From: Embleya hyalina
Lineage (GTDB): Bacteria > Actinomycetota > Actinomycetes > Streptomycetales > Streptomycetaceae
DNA: 64,000 bases
NCBI RefSeq assembly: GCF_003967355.1
Contig: NZ_BIFH01000018.1
Coordinates: forward strand, 274,352 to 338,351
Direction of reading: 5' to 3'
Part shown: positions 43,677 through 53,229 of the stretch, in pieces
Layout: every line of letters begins with the position of its first letter
How positions within the stretch are numbered: the stretch's first letter is position 1
Made by a program: the position numbers and the translations under genes
The notes under the pieces: model-generated
Seen by the model: only the letters and a program-made list of their open reading frames with translations
Database searches by the model: none
What the model was told of the DNA's origin: nothing

Positions 43677-43785
43677 TTCGATGTCGCGTCGACCACTGTC
43701 GACGGTCGTTCGTGCGCGCGGGCGGCGTGTCGCATGTGACGCCGGTCACAGGAACTGCCGCGTGGCTCCGGACAGGTCCAAGAAC

Positions 43786-44400
43786 ATGACGACGAAATTG
43801 CGGTCGCGCATTCGCGACGGGGACGACGACGCTTTCGCGGAGTTGTTCGACCTGTACGCGCGGTCCGTCTACAACCACGCGTTCCGGCTGACGGGCGACT
43901 GGTCGACGGCCGAGGACGTCGTGTCGCTGACCTTCTTCGAGGCGTGGCGACTGCGTCGACGCCTGGACGCCGAAGGCGGATCGTTGCGGCCGTGGCTGCT
44001 GGGGATCGCCACCAACATCGTGCGCAACATCAGACGCGCCACCCGCCGGCACGCCGCGGCGATGTCGCGCCTGCCACCGGGGGGCGTGCTGGAGGACTTC
44101 TCCGACGAGGTCGCGAGTCGGATCGACGACGCCGACATGTTGGCCGCCGTCCGACTCGCGTTGGACACGCTGCGCCGCACCGAGCGGGAAGTACTGGCGC
44201 TGTGCGTGTGGTCGGGTTGCGACTACCCGACCGCGGCCCGGGCGTTGGGCATTCCGGTGGGCACGGTGCGCTCGCGGCTGTCCCGGGCCAGACGCAAACT
44301 CGCCGCCGCCGCGGAAAACCGGGAACCGCTCCGCCGCCCGGGACAGGTGAGAGAGCGACAGCCGTACCCGAGCAAGCCCCTGCGGGAAGGAAACGAATGA
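43786..44400 (+). CDS. ECF-type RNA polymerase sigma factor
   Basis: 204 residues: region 2 (about 8-75, LTGDWSTAEDVVSLTFFEAWR) and region 4 (about 115-170, LCVWSGCDYPTAARALGIPVGTVRSRLSRAR, given in part here). It belongs to the SigE-like group often co-encoded with a CU044_5270 family protein. The next gene overlaps by ATGA. Confidence 0.9.
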   Translation: MTTKLRSRIRDGDDDAFAELFDLYARSVYNHAFRLTGDWSTAEDVVSLTFFEAWRLRRRLDAEGGSLRPWLLGIATNIVRNIRRATRRHAAAMSRLPPGGVLEDFSDEVASRIDDADMLAAVRLALDTLRRTEREVLALCVWSGCDYPTAARALGIPVGTVRSRLSRARRKLAAAAENREPLRRPGQVRERQPYPSKPLREGNE

Positions 44401-45416
44401 ACGACACCGCGCGACTCCCCGAGAAGGACCTTCCCCCGGGCCGCCACCAGCAGCTCAAGCAGCACCTGATGCGCGAGATCCGGGACATCCCCATCCCGGC
44501 CGACACCCGCTCTCGCCGCCCCGCGTGGTCGCGGCCCGTGGTCGCCGTGCCGGTCGCGGCCGGCGCGCTGGCCCTCGCGGTGCTCGCCGGCGTCGCCCTG
44601 ACCGACACGAACGATTCCGTGACGCGGGTCGGTCGCGACGGACCGGCGACGTCCGTCTTCGCGCCGCGGGTCAACGGCGACACCGTCGACGGCGCCGTGC
44701 AGTTGCTCGACCGCATCGCCGCGGTCGCGGCCCGGTCGCGGGCGGCCGAGCCGATTCGGGACGACCAATACGTGTACGTGCGCAGCCGGGTCGCCTTCGC
44801 GACGGTCGGCGAGGGTGTACCCACCACGCTCGCCCCCCTGCACACGCGTGAGGCGTGGAAGGCGGTGGACGGGGCTCGTCCGGGCCTGGCCCGAGAGCCC
44901 GGCCAACCGCGTCGCGCCGACGAGGAACCGATCGAGCCGGACGCGCGCCCCGGCGAACTCGGCTACGACCGCAGCACCAACTATCGGCATCTGTCCACCC
45001 TGCCCACCGACCCCGACGCGATGTACCGCTGGCTGCGGGCCCAGGCCGACAACGACGCCGACGACCGCAACCCCGATCAGGACGACTTCGTTCTGGTGAC
45101 CGAACTGCTCAACGAATCCCTGATGCCACCGCAGGTGGGGGCCGCGCTCTATCGTGCCGCCGCCAGGATCCCGGGGGTGCTCGTCGTACCGGACGCGGTC
45201 GACGCCGCCGACCGCCACGGCGTCGCCATCGTGCGCTACGACTCCTACAACCCCGGTGTCCGTGACGAACTCATCTTCGACAAGGACACCTTGCGGTACA
45301 TCGGTTCGCGCAGGGTCGCGACGAAGGCGACCGACAGTATCGAGGCGGGACAGGTCCTCGGCACCTCGGCGGTATTGGAGACCGCGGTCGTGGACGGGCC
45401 GGGCGTTCGCCCGTAA
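44397..45416 (+). CDS. CU044_5270-family membrane protein
   Basis: 339 residues: cytosolic N-terminus of about 45 residues, one transmembrane segment (about 48-70, VVAVPVAAGALALAVLAGVA), and a large extracytoplasmic domain. Genes of this family sit directly behind ECF sigma genes in many actinomycetes and may act as anti-sigma or sensing partner, although no zinc-binding anti-sigma motif is visible. Coupled to the sigma gene by an ATGA overlap. Confidence 0.82.
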   Translation: MNDTARLPEKDLPPGRHQQLKQHLMREIRDIPIPADTRSRRPAWSRPVVAVPVAAGALALAVLAGVALTDTNDSVTRVGRDGPATSVFAPRVNGDTVDGAVQLLDRIAAVAARSRAAEPIRDDQYVYVRSRVAFATVGEGVPTTLAPLHTREAWKAVDGARPGLAREPGQPRRADEEPIEPDARPGELGYDRSTNYRHLSTLPTDPDAMYRWLRAQADNDADDRNPDQDDFVLVTELLNESLMPPQVGAALYRAAARIPGVLVVPDAVDAADRHGVAIVRYDSYNPGVRDELIFDKDTLRYIGSRRVATKATDSIEAGQVLGTSAVLETAVVDGPGVRP

Positions 45417-45471
45417 CCGCCCGGCGACAGCCCCCGGGCCCGTTTCCGGTATCCGCCACTACGGTGGGGCG

Positions 45472-45906
45472 ATGGCATCGATCAAGAAGTTCCAAGTCAC
45501 CTTCGACTGCGCGGACCCCGAGCGCGTCGCCCGTTTCTGGTGCGAGGTGTTGGGGTACGTCGTACCGCCGCCGCCGGGCGGGTTCGACACCTGGGACGAC
45601 TACACCCGCTCGCTGCCGCCCGAGCGCCAGGGTGCGGGGTTCGTCTGCGCGGATCCCACGGGCGAGGGCCCGCGCATGTACTTCCAGCGGGTTCCCGAAG
45701 GCAAGGTCGTCAAGAACCGGGTGCATCTCGACGTGCGGGTCGGCACCGGGCTCGTGGGCGAGGAGCGCCTTGCCGCGCTCCAGGCCGAGCGTGTGCGACT
45801 GGAGGCGCTCGGCGCGATATGCGACCGGGTCCTGATCGCCGACGACTTCAACGAGTCGTGCATCGGGATGCGGGACATCGAGGGCAACGAGTTCTGTCTC
45901 GACTGA
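45472..45906 (+). CDS. VOC (glyoxalase-like) domain protein
   Basis: 144 residues with the glyoxalase_6 pattern: FQVTFDCADPERVARFWCEV at the start, DPTGEGPRMYFQRVPEGK in the middle and DIEGNEFCLD at the end. Such proteins bind small molecules or act as dioxygenases/lyases; substrate unknown. Confidence 0.87.
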   Translation: MASIKKFQVTFDCADPERVARFWCEVLGYVVPPPPGGFDTWDDYTRSLPPERQGAGFVCADPTGEGPRMYFQRVPEGKVVKNRVHLDVRVGTGLVGEERLAALQAERVRLEALGAICDRVLIADDFNESCIGMRDIEGNEFCLD

Positions 45907-45916
45907 GCCCGACCGG

Positions 45917-45963
45917 GGCGGGTTCCCCGTTCCGCCCCCATGGGTCGGGGCGGGGAACCCGCC
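45917..45963. terminator. Strong stem-loop after the VOC gene
   Basis: Perfect 13-bp arms (GGCGGGTTCCCCG at 45917-45929; complement at 45951-45963) with further internal pairing of CCGCCCC and GGGGCGG. It starts 11 bp after the VOC stop codon. Confidence 0.75.
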
Positions 45964-46407
45964 GCGCGGGGGCGGGCCGGCCCCACCCGATACGTACGAG
46001 CCGAGCCCCCGCCGCCGACACCGACTCGGCCCCGGAGTGGAGCCTTCCGTAGGCCGAAGTCGCGGTCCCCGGCGAGCACTTCCCCGTTCCGGAGCAACCC
46101 GCCCACACGGCCGCGCTCGCCCTCCACGGCCGGCTCGTCGGCCGAGCCCGAGAAGGCCCACGGCGGCACGCGGGCAGTCGCGGGCCGCAAAAGCCTCATC
46201 GCACGCCCGCGCCCGAGCCTCGGCCGCCGCCTCCGCTCCGAGCTCGCGCCTCGCACTCCACCCCACCTCACTGCTCCGGCGGTCCTCCCACCCCCGCCCC
46301 GCGCGCCGCGGGCGGCGGTGGTGCGGGGCACTGTGCACACCTCTAGCAATTCACCGTGGCTATCTCATAGGCTAGGTGCGTTGCTAGTAGGGGTGATGGG
46401 AGTTCGC
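45964..46407. other. Intergenic region with operator motifs at its right end
   Basis: About 440 bases. The left three quarters show only GC-driven frames. The AT-richer segment 46341-46390 carries TAGCAATTCAC (46344-46354) and ATCTCATAGGCTA (46362-46374), both of which recur in front of the transporter operon at 50401-50437. Probable promoter and TetR-operator region for the operon at 46408. Confidence 0.55.
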
Positions 46408-47475
46408 ATGCGTACATATCGGATCGCGGCGATCCCCGGCGACGGCATCGGTCGTGAGACCGTGCCGGCCGCTCGGCGGGTCCTCGACGTGCTGTCCGCG
46501 GCACACGGGTTCGAACTGTTGTGGACGGAGCATCCCTGGGGCTGCGCGTTCCACGCCGAGACCGGTGCGATGATGCCGAGCGACGGGATCGAACAACTGG
46601 GCGAGGCCGACGCGATCCTGCTCGGGGCGGTCGGTACGCCGGAGGTTCCCGATCACGTGTCGCTGTGGGGGCTGCTGATTCCCATCAGGCGGGAGTTCGA
46701 CCAGTTCGTCTCGCTGCGCCCGGTGCGTTCGCTGCCCGGGATCCGTGGGCCGCTGCGCGACGAACGACCGTTCGACCTGGTGGTGGTGCGGGAGAACACC
46801 GAGGGTGAGTACGGCGAGGTCGGTGGCCGGTTGTACCGCGGCCGGCCCCACGAACTCGCGGTGCAGGAAGCCGTGTTCACCCGCATGGGCGTCGAGCGCA
46901 TCGCCCGCTACGCCTTCGGGCTGGCCCGTACCCGCTCGGGCCGGGTGGCCTCCGCGACCAAGTCGAACGGCATCGTGCACACCATGCCGTTCTGGGACGA
47001 GGTGGTGGCCGAGGTCGCCGCCGACTTCCCCGACGTCGAGTTGACCTCGTACCACGTCGACGCCCTCGCCGCGCTGCTCGTGCTGGACCCGACACGCTTC
47101 GACGTGATCGTCGCCTCCAACCTGTTCGGCGACATCCTCAGCGACCTGACCGCCGCGCTCGCCGGAAGCATCGGCGTCGCCCCCTGCGGCAACATCGACC
47201 CCACCGGCCGCGGCCCCTCGATGTTCGAGCCCATCCACGGCTCCGCGCCGGACATCGTCGGCACCGGATCGGCCGACCCGATCGGCCAGATCTGGTCCGG
47301 CGCGCTGATGCTGGAGCACCTCGGCGAGAAGGAGGCGGCCGACCGCCTGGTCCGGGCGCTGGATCGGGTCGTCGCGGCCGGCACGGTCACCCCCGACCTC
47401 GGCGGCACGCTGTCCACGAACGAGGTGTGCGACGCCTTCATCGAGGAATTGCGCCGCTCCGGGACGGCCGCATGA
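46408..47475 (+). CDS. Tartrate/isopropylmalate-type dehydrogenase
   Basis: 355-residue beta-decarboxylating dehydrogenase: IPGDGIGRETVPA (N-terminus), SLRPVRSLPG and VVRENTEGEYGEVGGRLY (substrate arginines and loop), IVASNLFGDILSDLTAAL (Mg-binding Asp residues) and GSAPDI (NAD site). The sequence is closest to tartrate dehydrogenase/decarboxylase, which can convert tartrate to D-glycerate. ATG 46408 follows GGGAG. First gene of an operon; the glycerate kinase at 58190 would use its product. Confidence 0.9.
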   Translation: MRTYRIAAIPGDGIGRETVPAARRVLDVLSAAHGFELLWTEHPWGCAFHAETGAMMPSDGIEQLGEADAILLGAVGTPEVPDHVSLWGLLIPIRREFDQFVSLRPVRSLPGIRGPLRDERPFDLVVVRENTEGEYGEVGGRLYRGRPHELAVQEAVFTRMGVERIARYAFGLARTRSGRVASATKSNGIVHTMPFWDEVVAEVAADFPDVELTSYHVDALAALLVLDPTRFDVIVASNLFGDILSDLTAALAGSIGVAPCGNIDPTGRGPSMFEPIHGSAPDIVGTGSADPIGQIWSGALMLEHLGEKEAADRLVRALDRVVAAGTVTPDLGGTLSTNEVCDAFIEELRRSGTAA

Positions 47476-48386
47476 CCACGTACCACCCGCCGCCCGGCCT
47501 GCGCCGGGTCGAGTCCTCCCGCGACGGAGTCCGGATCAACGCCCTCGTCGGCGGCGACGGCCCCCCGATCCTGCTGCTCCACGGCTACCCGCAGACCTCG
47601 GCCATGTGGCACCGGGTCGCCCCGGAGTTGATCGCGGCCGGCCACACCGTCGTGCTGGCGGACCTGCGCGGCTACGGGGACAGCGACAAACCCGCCGACA
47701 CGCCCTCCCATACGACCTATGGGAAGCGCGTCATGGCCGCCGACCAGGTCGCGCTCATGCGGTCCCTGGGCTTCGCGCGCTTCGCGGTCGTGGGCCACGA
47801 CCGGGGCGCCCGCGTCGCCCACCGGATGGCGCTCGACTCGCCCGAGCGGGTGCGGTGCGTCGCCGTGCTGGACGTGGTGCCGACGCTGCACATGTTCGAC
47901 AACGTCGATCGGGCGATGGCCTCCAGCTACTTCCACTGGTTCTTCCTCGCGCTGGAGTCCGACCTGCCCGAGCGGCTGATCCTCGCCGACACCGACGCCT
48001 GGTTGCGCAGTCGCTTCGCCGGCCGGCACGCCGGCGGAGCGCCGTTCGACGAGGGGGCGATGGCCGAATACGTGCGCTGCTTCGACCCGGCCACGGTGCG
48101 CGCGTCGTGCGCCGACTACCGGGCCGCGGCCGGCATCGACCTGGTGCACGACCGCGGGGACCGCGAACGGGGCCGCGTGATCGAGGCACCGCTGCTCGCG
48201 CTGTGGGGGACGCACAGCTACGTGGGGCGCTCCTTCGACGTGCCGGACGTCTGGCGGTCGTACGCGCGCCACGTCGACGCGGCGCCGATCGAGGCCGACC
48301 ACTACCTGTGCGAGGAAGCGCCCCACGAGGTGGCGCGGGCCCTGGCGTCGTTCTGCCGGCCCACCGAATCGGGAGGCACCCGTTGA
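47472..48386 (+). CDS. Fluoroacetate (haloacetate) dehalogenase-type hydrolase
   Basis: 304-residue alpha/beta hydrolase whose active-site residues match the fluoroacetate dehalogenase family almost number for number: nucleophile Asp110, Arg111 and Arg114 (GHDRGARV), Asp134 (AVLDVVPT), halide-binding His155, Trp156 (SSYFHWFF) and probably Tyr216, base His277 (EADHYLCEE). It would hydrolyse a C-halogen bond of a 2-haloacid to the 2-hydroxyacid, or act as a related epoxide/ester hydrolase. Start overlaps the dehydrogenase stop (ATGA). Confidence 0.88.
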   Translation: MTTYHPPPGLRRVESSRDGVRINALVGGDGPPILLLHGYPQTSAMWHRVAPELIAAGHTVVLADLRGYGDSDKPADTPSHTTYGKRVMAADQVALMRSLGFARFAVVGHDRGARVAHRMALDSPERVRCVAVLDVVPTLHMFDNVDRAMASSYFHWFFLALESDLPERLILADTDAWLRSRFAGRHAGGAPFDEGAMAEYVRCFDPATVRASCADYRAAAGIDLVHDRGDRERGRVIEAPLLALWGTHSYVGRSFDVPDVWRSYARHVDAAPIEADHYLCEEAPHEVARALASFCRPTESGGTR

Positions 48387-49513
48387 CCACCACTTCCCAC
48401 GACGTCGACGCCGCGCGTTCCCTGCGCCGATTGCGGCAACTGGTCGAGTTGGAGACGCCGTCCGGCCACGTTCCGGGGCTGGACCCGCTGTACGAATTGC
48501 TCGCCTCGTGGTCGAGCGGCCTGCTGGGCCGGGCCGAACGTGTGGTCAGCGACGGGGTGCCGCACCTGTACGTGCACGAGCGGGTCCCCGACCCGGCGCG
48601 GCCCCCGGTATTGCTGCTGGGCCACGCCGACACGGTCTGGCCGCTGGGTACCCTCGCCGAGCGCCCGTTCACCGCGGTGGACGGGCGGGCGACCGGGCCC
48701 GGGGTGTTCGACATGAAGGCGGGTCTCGTCACGGCGCTGGACGCGCTGGAGCTGACGGGAGGCGCCGACGACGTGCGGATGCTGGTCACCGGCGACGAGG
48801 AGCGCGGCTCGCTCACCTCGCGCGCGCTGGTCGAGGCGGCGGCGGCCGACTGCCGGGCGGTACTGGTGTTGGAGCCCGGTCAGGACGGGGCCTTGAAGAC
48901 CGCCCGCAAGGGTGTGGCGCTGTATCGCCTGGCCGTACGCGGGCGCGCGGCGCATGCCGGACTGGAGCCGGAGTCGGGGGTCAACGCCCTGGTGGAGTTG
49001 GCGCACCAGGTATTGGCGATCGACGGCCTCGGCGACACCGGACGCGGCACGACGGTCACCCCCACCGTCGGCGCGGCCGGGACCACGACCAACACCGTGC
49101 CCGAGTCAGCCCATGTCGAGATCGACGTACGGGCCTGGGAGCGGCGGGAGTTGGAGCGGGTCGAGCGGGCGCTGAACGCACTGTGCGCACGGTTGCCCGA
49201 GGCCCGGGTCGAACTGGCCGGAGGCATCAACCGCCCCCCGTTGGAACGCGACATGTCCGTGCACCTGCTGTCGGCCGCCCGCCGCCTGGCCCGGGAGCAG
49301 GGGCTGGCCGCACTCGGGGAGGCCCGGGTCGGCGGTGCCTCCGACGGCAACTTCACCGCCGGACTGGGCATCCCCACGCTGGACGGCCTCGGACCCGCGG
49401 GCGCCGGCGCGCACGCCCGACACGAGTGGGTGGACCTGCGCTCCCTCCCGGAGCGGGCGAGGCTGGTGGCCGGACTGATCCGGGCGCCGGCGGTCACGGC
49501 GACCACCGGCTGA
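48383..49513 (+). CDS. M20-family metallopeptidase (carboxypeptidase G2-like)
   Basis: 376 residues. Zinc ligands and catalytic residues: His81 and Asp83 (LLGHADTVWPLG), Asp110 (GVFDMKAG), Glu139/Glu140 (TGDEERGS), with the late His in GAHARHEWVDLRSL. The family cleaves N-acyl amino acids or C-terminal glutamate. TTG start, overlapping the dehalogenase stop (TTGA) behind GGGAGG. No signal peptide, so cytoplasmic. Confidence 0.9.
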   Translation: MTTTSHDVDAARSLRRLRQLVELETPSGHVPGLDPLYELLASWSSGLLGRAERVVSDGVPHLYVHERVPDPARPPVLLLGHADTVWPLGTLAERPFTAVDGRATGPGVFDMKAGLVTALDALELTGGADDVRMLVTGDEERGSLTSRALVEAAAADCRAVLVLEPGQDGALKTARKGVALYRLAVRGRAAHAGLEPESGVNALVELAHQVLAIDGLGDTGRGTTVTPTVGAAGTTTNTVPESAHVEIDVRAWERRELERVERALNALCARLPEARVELAGGINRPPLERDMSVHLLSAARRLAREQGLAALGEARVGGASDGNFTAGLGIPTLDGLGPAGAGAHARHEWVDLRSLPERARLVAGLIRAPAVTATTG

Positions 49514-49549
49514 CGGAGGACGCACCGGGCGCACGCCGACCGGATCGGC

Positions 49550-50317
49550 TCACTCCCCTTCCGGAGCGGCCCCCTCCTTCGCGGCCCTCGCCTCCCGGAC
49601 CTGTGCCGCACGCGCCTCGATCGCGTCGAGGAACAGGTCCACGGCGGTGTCGAAGACCCGGGGGTCGCCGATGTCCCGGAGCCCCCCGCTCATCGCGGCG
49701 ATGCGCGGGTATCGCTCGGCCGGCAGCCTGCGGTACTCCAACTGCCAGGCCAGCGTGTCGCCGTCGCGGGTCTCCGGGTCCAGGACGAGCATGCCCGCCT
49801 CCATGCTCGCCAGCGAGCGCACCACGTTGCCGAACACGCGCAGGTACATGGCCGCGTCCTCCTCGTCGAGGCCGGCGCGCAGCAGCGCGTCCAGGGCGAA
49901 CTCGACGTTGGCGAACTCGGTGGGCCTGCGGGTGGTGCGCGCGGCCATCTGCACGGCGAACTGCGGGTAGCGCATCAGGTGTTCGTGCACGTAGTGGGCC
50001 AGCGTGCGCAGATCCTCGCGCCAGGAGTCGGTCGCCTCCAGACGGCCGCCGTAGGAGCGCGCCCGGAGGTCGTCGATCAGCTCCAGGACCAACTGGTCCT
50101 TGTCGCGAAAGTGCCGATAGAGCGAGGTCGGGTGGGCATTCACCTCCTTGGCCAGCGACTGGAAGGTGAAGGCGTCCAGTCCGTCCCGTGCGGCGACCCG
50201 CTCGGCGGCCTCCAGGATCACCTGGCGGCTGAGGGTGTCCCGGGGGAGTCGACGGCGCCTGGGGCCGGCGGTTTTCGCCGGCGCACCCGAGGGGTCATCG
50301 GCGTTCGGTGCGCTCAT
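49550..50317 (-). CDS. TetR-family transcriptional regulator
   Basis: 255 residues; the HTH (about 25-70, LAKEVNAHPTSLYRHFRDKDQLVLELID in part) is followed by a TetR_C-like ligand domain. ATG 50317 was chosen; an in-frame upstream ATG at 50389 would place its leader inside the probable promoter region. It lies between two rightward operons whose promoters share motifs, so it probably controls both. Confidence 0.88.
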   Translation of the reverse strand: MSAPNADDPSGAPAKTAGPRRRRLPRDTLSRQVILEAAERVAARDGLDAFTFQSLAKEVNAHPTSLYRHFRDKDQLVLELIDDLRARSYGGRLEATDSWREDLRTLAHYVHEHLMRYPQFAVQMAARTTRRPTEFANVEFALDALLRAGLDEEDAAMYLRVFGNVVRSLASMEAGMLVLDPETRDGDTLAWQLEYRRLPAERYPRIAAMSGGLRDIGDPRVFDTAVDLFLDAIEARAAQVREARAAKEGAAPEGE

Positions 50318-50400
50318 GTGCGGGGGTCCTTCCTGGGAGTCGGCGCCGGTGGGCGCCCGTTGTTCCGAGCCTGGCGGACCCATCGCCACATTTCAAGTCA

Positions 50401-50437
50401 ATCTCATCGGCTAACTACTAGCCTATGTGTATTGCTA
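50401..50437. promoter_or_regulatory. TetR operator: CATCGGCTA-N5-TAGCCTATG
   Basis: A 9-bp inverted repeat with one mismatch (50405-50413 and 50419-50427). ATCTCATCGGCTA (50401-50413) and, on the minus strand, TAGCAATACAC (50427-50437) recur with one change each before the tartrate-dehydrogenase operon at 46344-46374. Confidence 0.6.
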
Positions 50438-50507
50438 TGCCGTTCACGTCTCCTTACCCTTGATCCTCGAGTCCCGGGGACATCCCGTACAGGGAAGGTC
50501 GAACACC

Positions 50508-52229
50508 ATGATTCCTGAACGAACCGGCCATCGGCCGCCCAGAGCCCGAAGACTGCGCAACCCCGTGGCCGGCGCCCTCGCGGCCTTGACCGTGCTCGTG
50601 GCGACCGCGTGCACCTCGGGTGCGCCGGCGCTGGCGCCGGGAACCAACTCCATCCGCAACGTCCCCGTCAAGGAGGGCGGAAGCCTGGTGATCGGCGCCG
50701 AACAGGAGCCGGACTGCGCGGACTGGATCTCCACCTGCGCCGGCTCCATCTGGGGCAGCTACCTCATGCAGGCGCAGACCATCCCGCAGGTCTTCACCGT
50801 CGTACAGCGGGGCAAGGACTGGGTGCCCGTCCCATCCTCGCTGATGGCCGGCACGCCCACCACCGAGGTGGCGGACGGGCGGCAGACGATCACCTACACG
50901 CTCAACCCCGCCGCGGTCTGGTCCGACGGGCAACCGATCACCTCGGCCGATCTGAAGTACACCGCGCTGCAGATCCGCGACGGCAAGGACATCTTCACCC
51001 AGACCGGCTACGACCTCATCGACACGATCGCCACCCCGGACGCGCGCACCGCGATCCTCACCCTCAAGTCCCCCTACGCCAACTGGCGGCAGCTGTTCGG
51101 CGCCGAGTACGGCGTACTGCCGGCGCACCTCCTCGAGGGCAAGGACCGCAACGAGGTGATGAAGAACGGCTACGGCTTCAGCGGCGGGCCGTGGAAGATC
51201 GCCTCCTGGATCAGGGGCACCTCGGTCACCCTGGTCCCCAACGAGCGCTACTGGGGCCCCAAACCCCATCTGAACAAGGTGACGTTCCAGTTCACCACCG
51301 ACACCGCCGCCGAGTTCCAGGCCTTCGCCAGCGGCCAGCTCGACGCCCTCTACCCGACGCCGCAACTCGACGTGCTCTCCCAGATCAACTCGCTCGGCGG
51401 CAGCGCCGACATGCAGGTGGAGACCCGTACCGGCAACCTCCAGGCGTTGTGGATGAACAACGCCGCGTTCCCGTTCGACTCCAAGGCGGTCCGTGAGGCG
51501 TTCGCCTACTCGATCGACCGCGCCGCGATCGTCCGCAAACTCTTCGGCTCGCTGGGCGTGACCGCGCCCGCGCAGAGCTTCCTGTCCCCGCTGGTGTCCG
51601 CGTTCGCGGCCGAGGACTTCGCCGTCTACCAGCGCGATCTCACCAGGGTCGGGCAGATCATGACCGCCGCCGGGTGGGCGAAGAACGGCGACGGGATCTG
51701 GGCCAAGGACGGCCGCGCCGCACAGTTCACGATCGTCTCGCTCGCCGGCAACCAGAGCCGCGAACTCACCGAGCAGATCCTGCAATCGCAACTGCGTCAG
51801 GCCGGATTCAAGATGACCATCAAGAACACCAGCGCCGCGAACCTGTTCGGCAAGGTCGCCCCGGCCGGGGACTTCCAACTCGGGCTGTGGAACCTGACCG
51901 ACACCTTCCCCGAACCCACCCTGGACGCCAGCTTCGGCTCGGGGTCCATCCCCAGCGACGCCAACGGCAACTCGGGCATCAACTTCGTCCGCGCGAACGT
52001 GCCCGGCCTGGACGCGCTGCTCGGCCGGGTCGGCAGCGACGTCGACGAGGCGTCCCGGCTGGAGGCGTCCCGCCGAAGCGAGAAGCTGCTCGCCGAATCC
52101 GTGCCGTCGCTGCCGCTCGGCGCGGTTCCCAACATCCTGCTGACCGGCAAGAAGGTCGGCGGCCCGATCAGCATCAACCCCGTCCAGGGCCCGTTCTGGA
52201 ACCTCGCCGAATGGGGACTGGCGAAATGA
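50508..52229 (+). CDS. ABC transporter substrate-binding lipoprotein (family 5)
   Basis: 573-residue oligopeptide/opine-type binding protein (SBP_bac_5). The signal peptide ends in the lipobox LVATAC, giving a lipid-anchored Cys at about residue 36. Typical segments: LNPAAVWSDGQPITSADL, GPWKIASWIRGTSVTL, YSIDRAAIVRKLFG. First gene of the transporter operon; defines the substrate, likely a peptide-like conjugate. Confidence 0.92.
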   Translation: MIPERTGHRPPRARRLRNPVAGALAALTVLVATACTSGAPALAPGTNSIRNVPVKEGGSLVIGAEQEPDCADWISTCAGSIWGSYLMQAQTIPQVFTVVQRGKDWVPVPSSLMAGTPTTEVADGRQTITYTLNPAAVWSDGQPITSADLKYTALQIRDGKDIFTQTGYDLIDTIATPDARTAILTLKSPYANWRQLFGAEYGVLPAHLLEGKDRNEVMKNGYGFSGGPWKIASWIRGTSVTLVPNERYWGPKPHLNKVTFQFTTDTAAEFQAFASGQLDALYPTPQLDVLSQINSLGGSADMQVETRTGNLQALWMNNAAFPFDSKAVREAFAYSIDRAAIVRKLFGSLGVTAPAQSFLSPLVSAFAAEDFAVYQRDLTRVGQIMTAAGWAKNGDGIWAKDGRAAQFTIVSLAGNQSRELTEQILQSQLRQAGFKMTIKNTSAANLFGKVAPAGDFQLGLWNLTDTFPEPTLDASFGSGSIPSDANGNSGINFVRANVPGLDALLGRVGSDVDEASRLEASRRSEKLLAESVPSLPLGAVPNILLTGKKVGGPISINPVQGPFWNLAEWGLAK

Positions 52230-52260
52230 CCGGCGTCCGACCCCTCGCCGAGGACATCCC

Positions 52261-53229
52261 ATGCTGAGATACACCCTGCGCCGACTGGCCTACTCGCTGC
52301 CCGTGCTGGTGATCGCCTCGTACATCCTGTTCTGGGCCGTCCGGGCGACCTTCGACCCGCTCGCCAAACTGCGCCAGTCCACCGACCCCGGCGCCGTACG
52401 CCGCCAGACCGAACTGCTCGGACTGGACCGCTCCGTGCCCGAGCAGTACCTGCTGTGGATGAAAGCCTTCGTCACCGGCGACTGGGGCACCAGCACCCGT
52501 ACCAGCGGATCCGTCATGCCGATGATCGGCTCCGCGCTCGAAGTCACCTTGCAACTGATGTTCTGGGGCGTGCTGTTCGCCGCCGTGATCGCCCTCGCCA
52601 TCGGGATCTACTCGGCGGCCCGCCAGTACTCGGCCGGCGACTACGTGCTCACCGGGCTGTCCTACGTCGGCATCGCGATGCCCGCCTTCTGGCTCGGCCT
52701 GGTGCTCATCCAGGTCCTGGCGGTGTGGCCCAGGCAGCAGTTCGGCCTGAGCGAACCCCCACTGTACTTCGTCGGACTGCACTCGGTCGGCGAGAGCGGG
52801 ATCAACCTCGACTACTTCCGTCACCTGGCGCTTCCCGTGGTCACGCTGACCATCGGATTGGTCGCCAGCTGGTCCCGGTTCAGCCGCGCCTCGATGCTCG
52901 AAGCCCTCGGCAGCGACTACGTGCGCACGGCCCGGGCCAAGGGTGTCCCGCGCCGGCGCATCCTGTTCCGGCACGCCCTGCGCAACGCGCTCGCGCCCTT
53001 CGTCACCGTCGTGGCCCTGGACGCGGCCGTCCTGGTCGGCGGCCTGGTGGTCACCGAACAGATCTACGCGATCCCCGGCATGGGCCGGCTCTTCCTCAGC
53101 TCGATCCTGGCCGGCGACGTGTTCGTGCTGATCCCGTGGATGCTCGTGGTGGCCGTCGCCGTGATCGCCTTCAACCTGCTGGCGGACGTGGCCTACGCGC
53201 TCCTGGACCCGAGGGTGGCCCTGAGATGA
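52261..53229 (+). CDS. ABC transporter permease (DppB-like)
   Basis: 322 residues with six membrane spans and the permease coupling loop YVRTARAKGVPRRRILFRHALRNAL (in part). Partner of the permease encoded next. Starts 31 bp after the binding-protein gene and overlaps the next gene (ATGA). Confidence 0.93.
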   Translation: MLRYTLRRLAYSLPVLVIASYILFWAVRATFDPLAKLRQSTDPGAVRRQTELLGLDRSVPEQYLLWMKAFVTGDWGTSTRTSGSVMPMIGSALEVTLQLMFWGVLFAAVIALAIGIYSAARQYSAGDYVLTGLSYVGIAMPAFWLGLVLIQVLAVWPRQQFGLSEPPLYFVGLHSVGESGINLDYFRHLALPVVTLTIGLVASWSRFSRASMLEALGSDYVRTARAKGVPRRRILFRHALRNALAPFVTVVALDAAVLVGGLVVTEQIYAIPGMGRLFLSSILAGDVFVLIPWMLVVAVAVIAFNLLADVAYALLDPRVALR

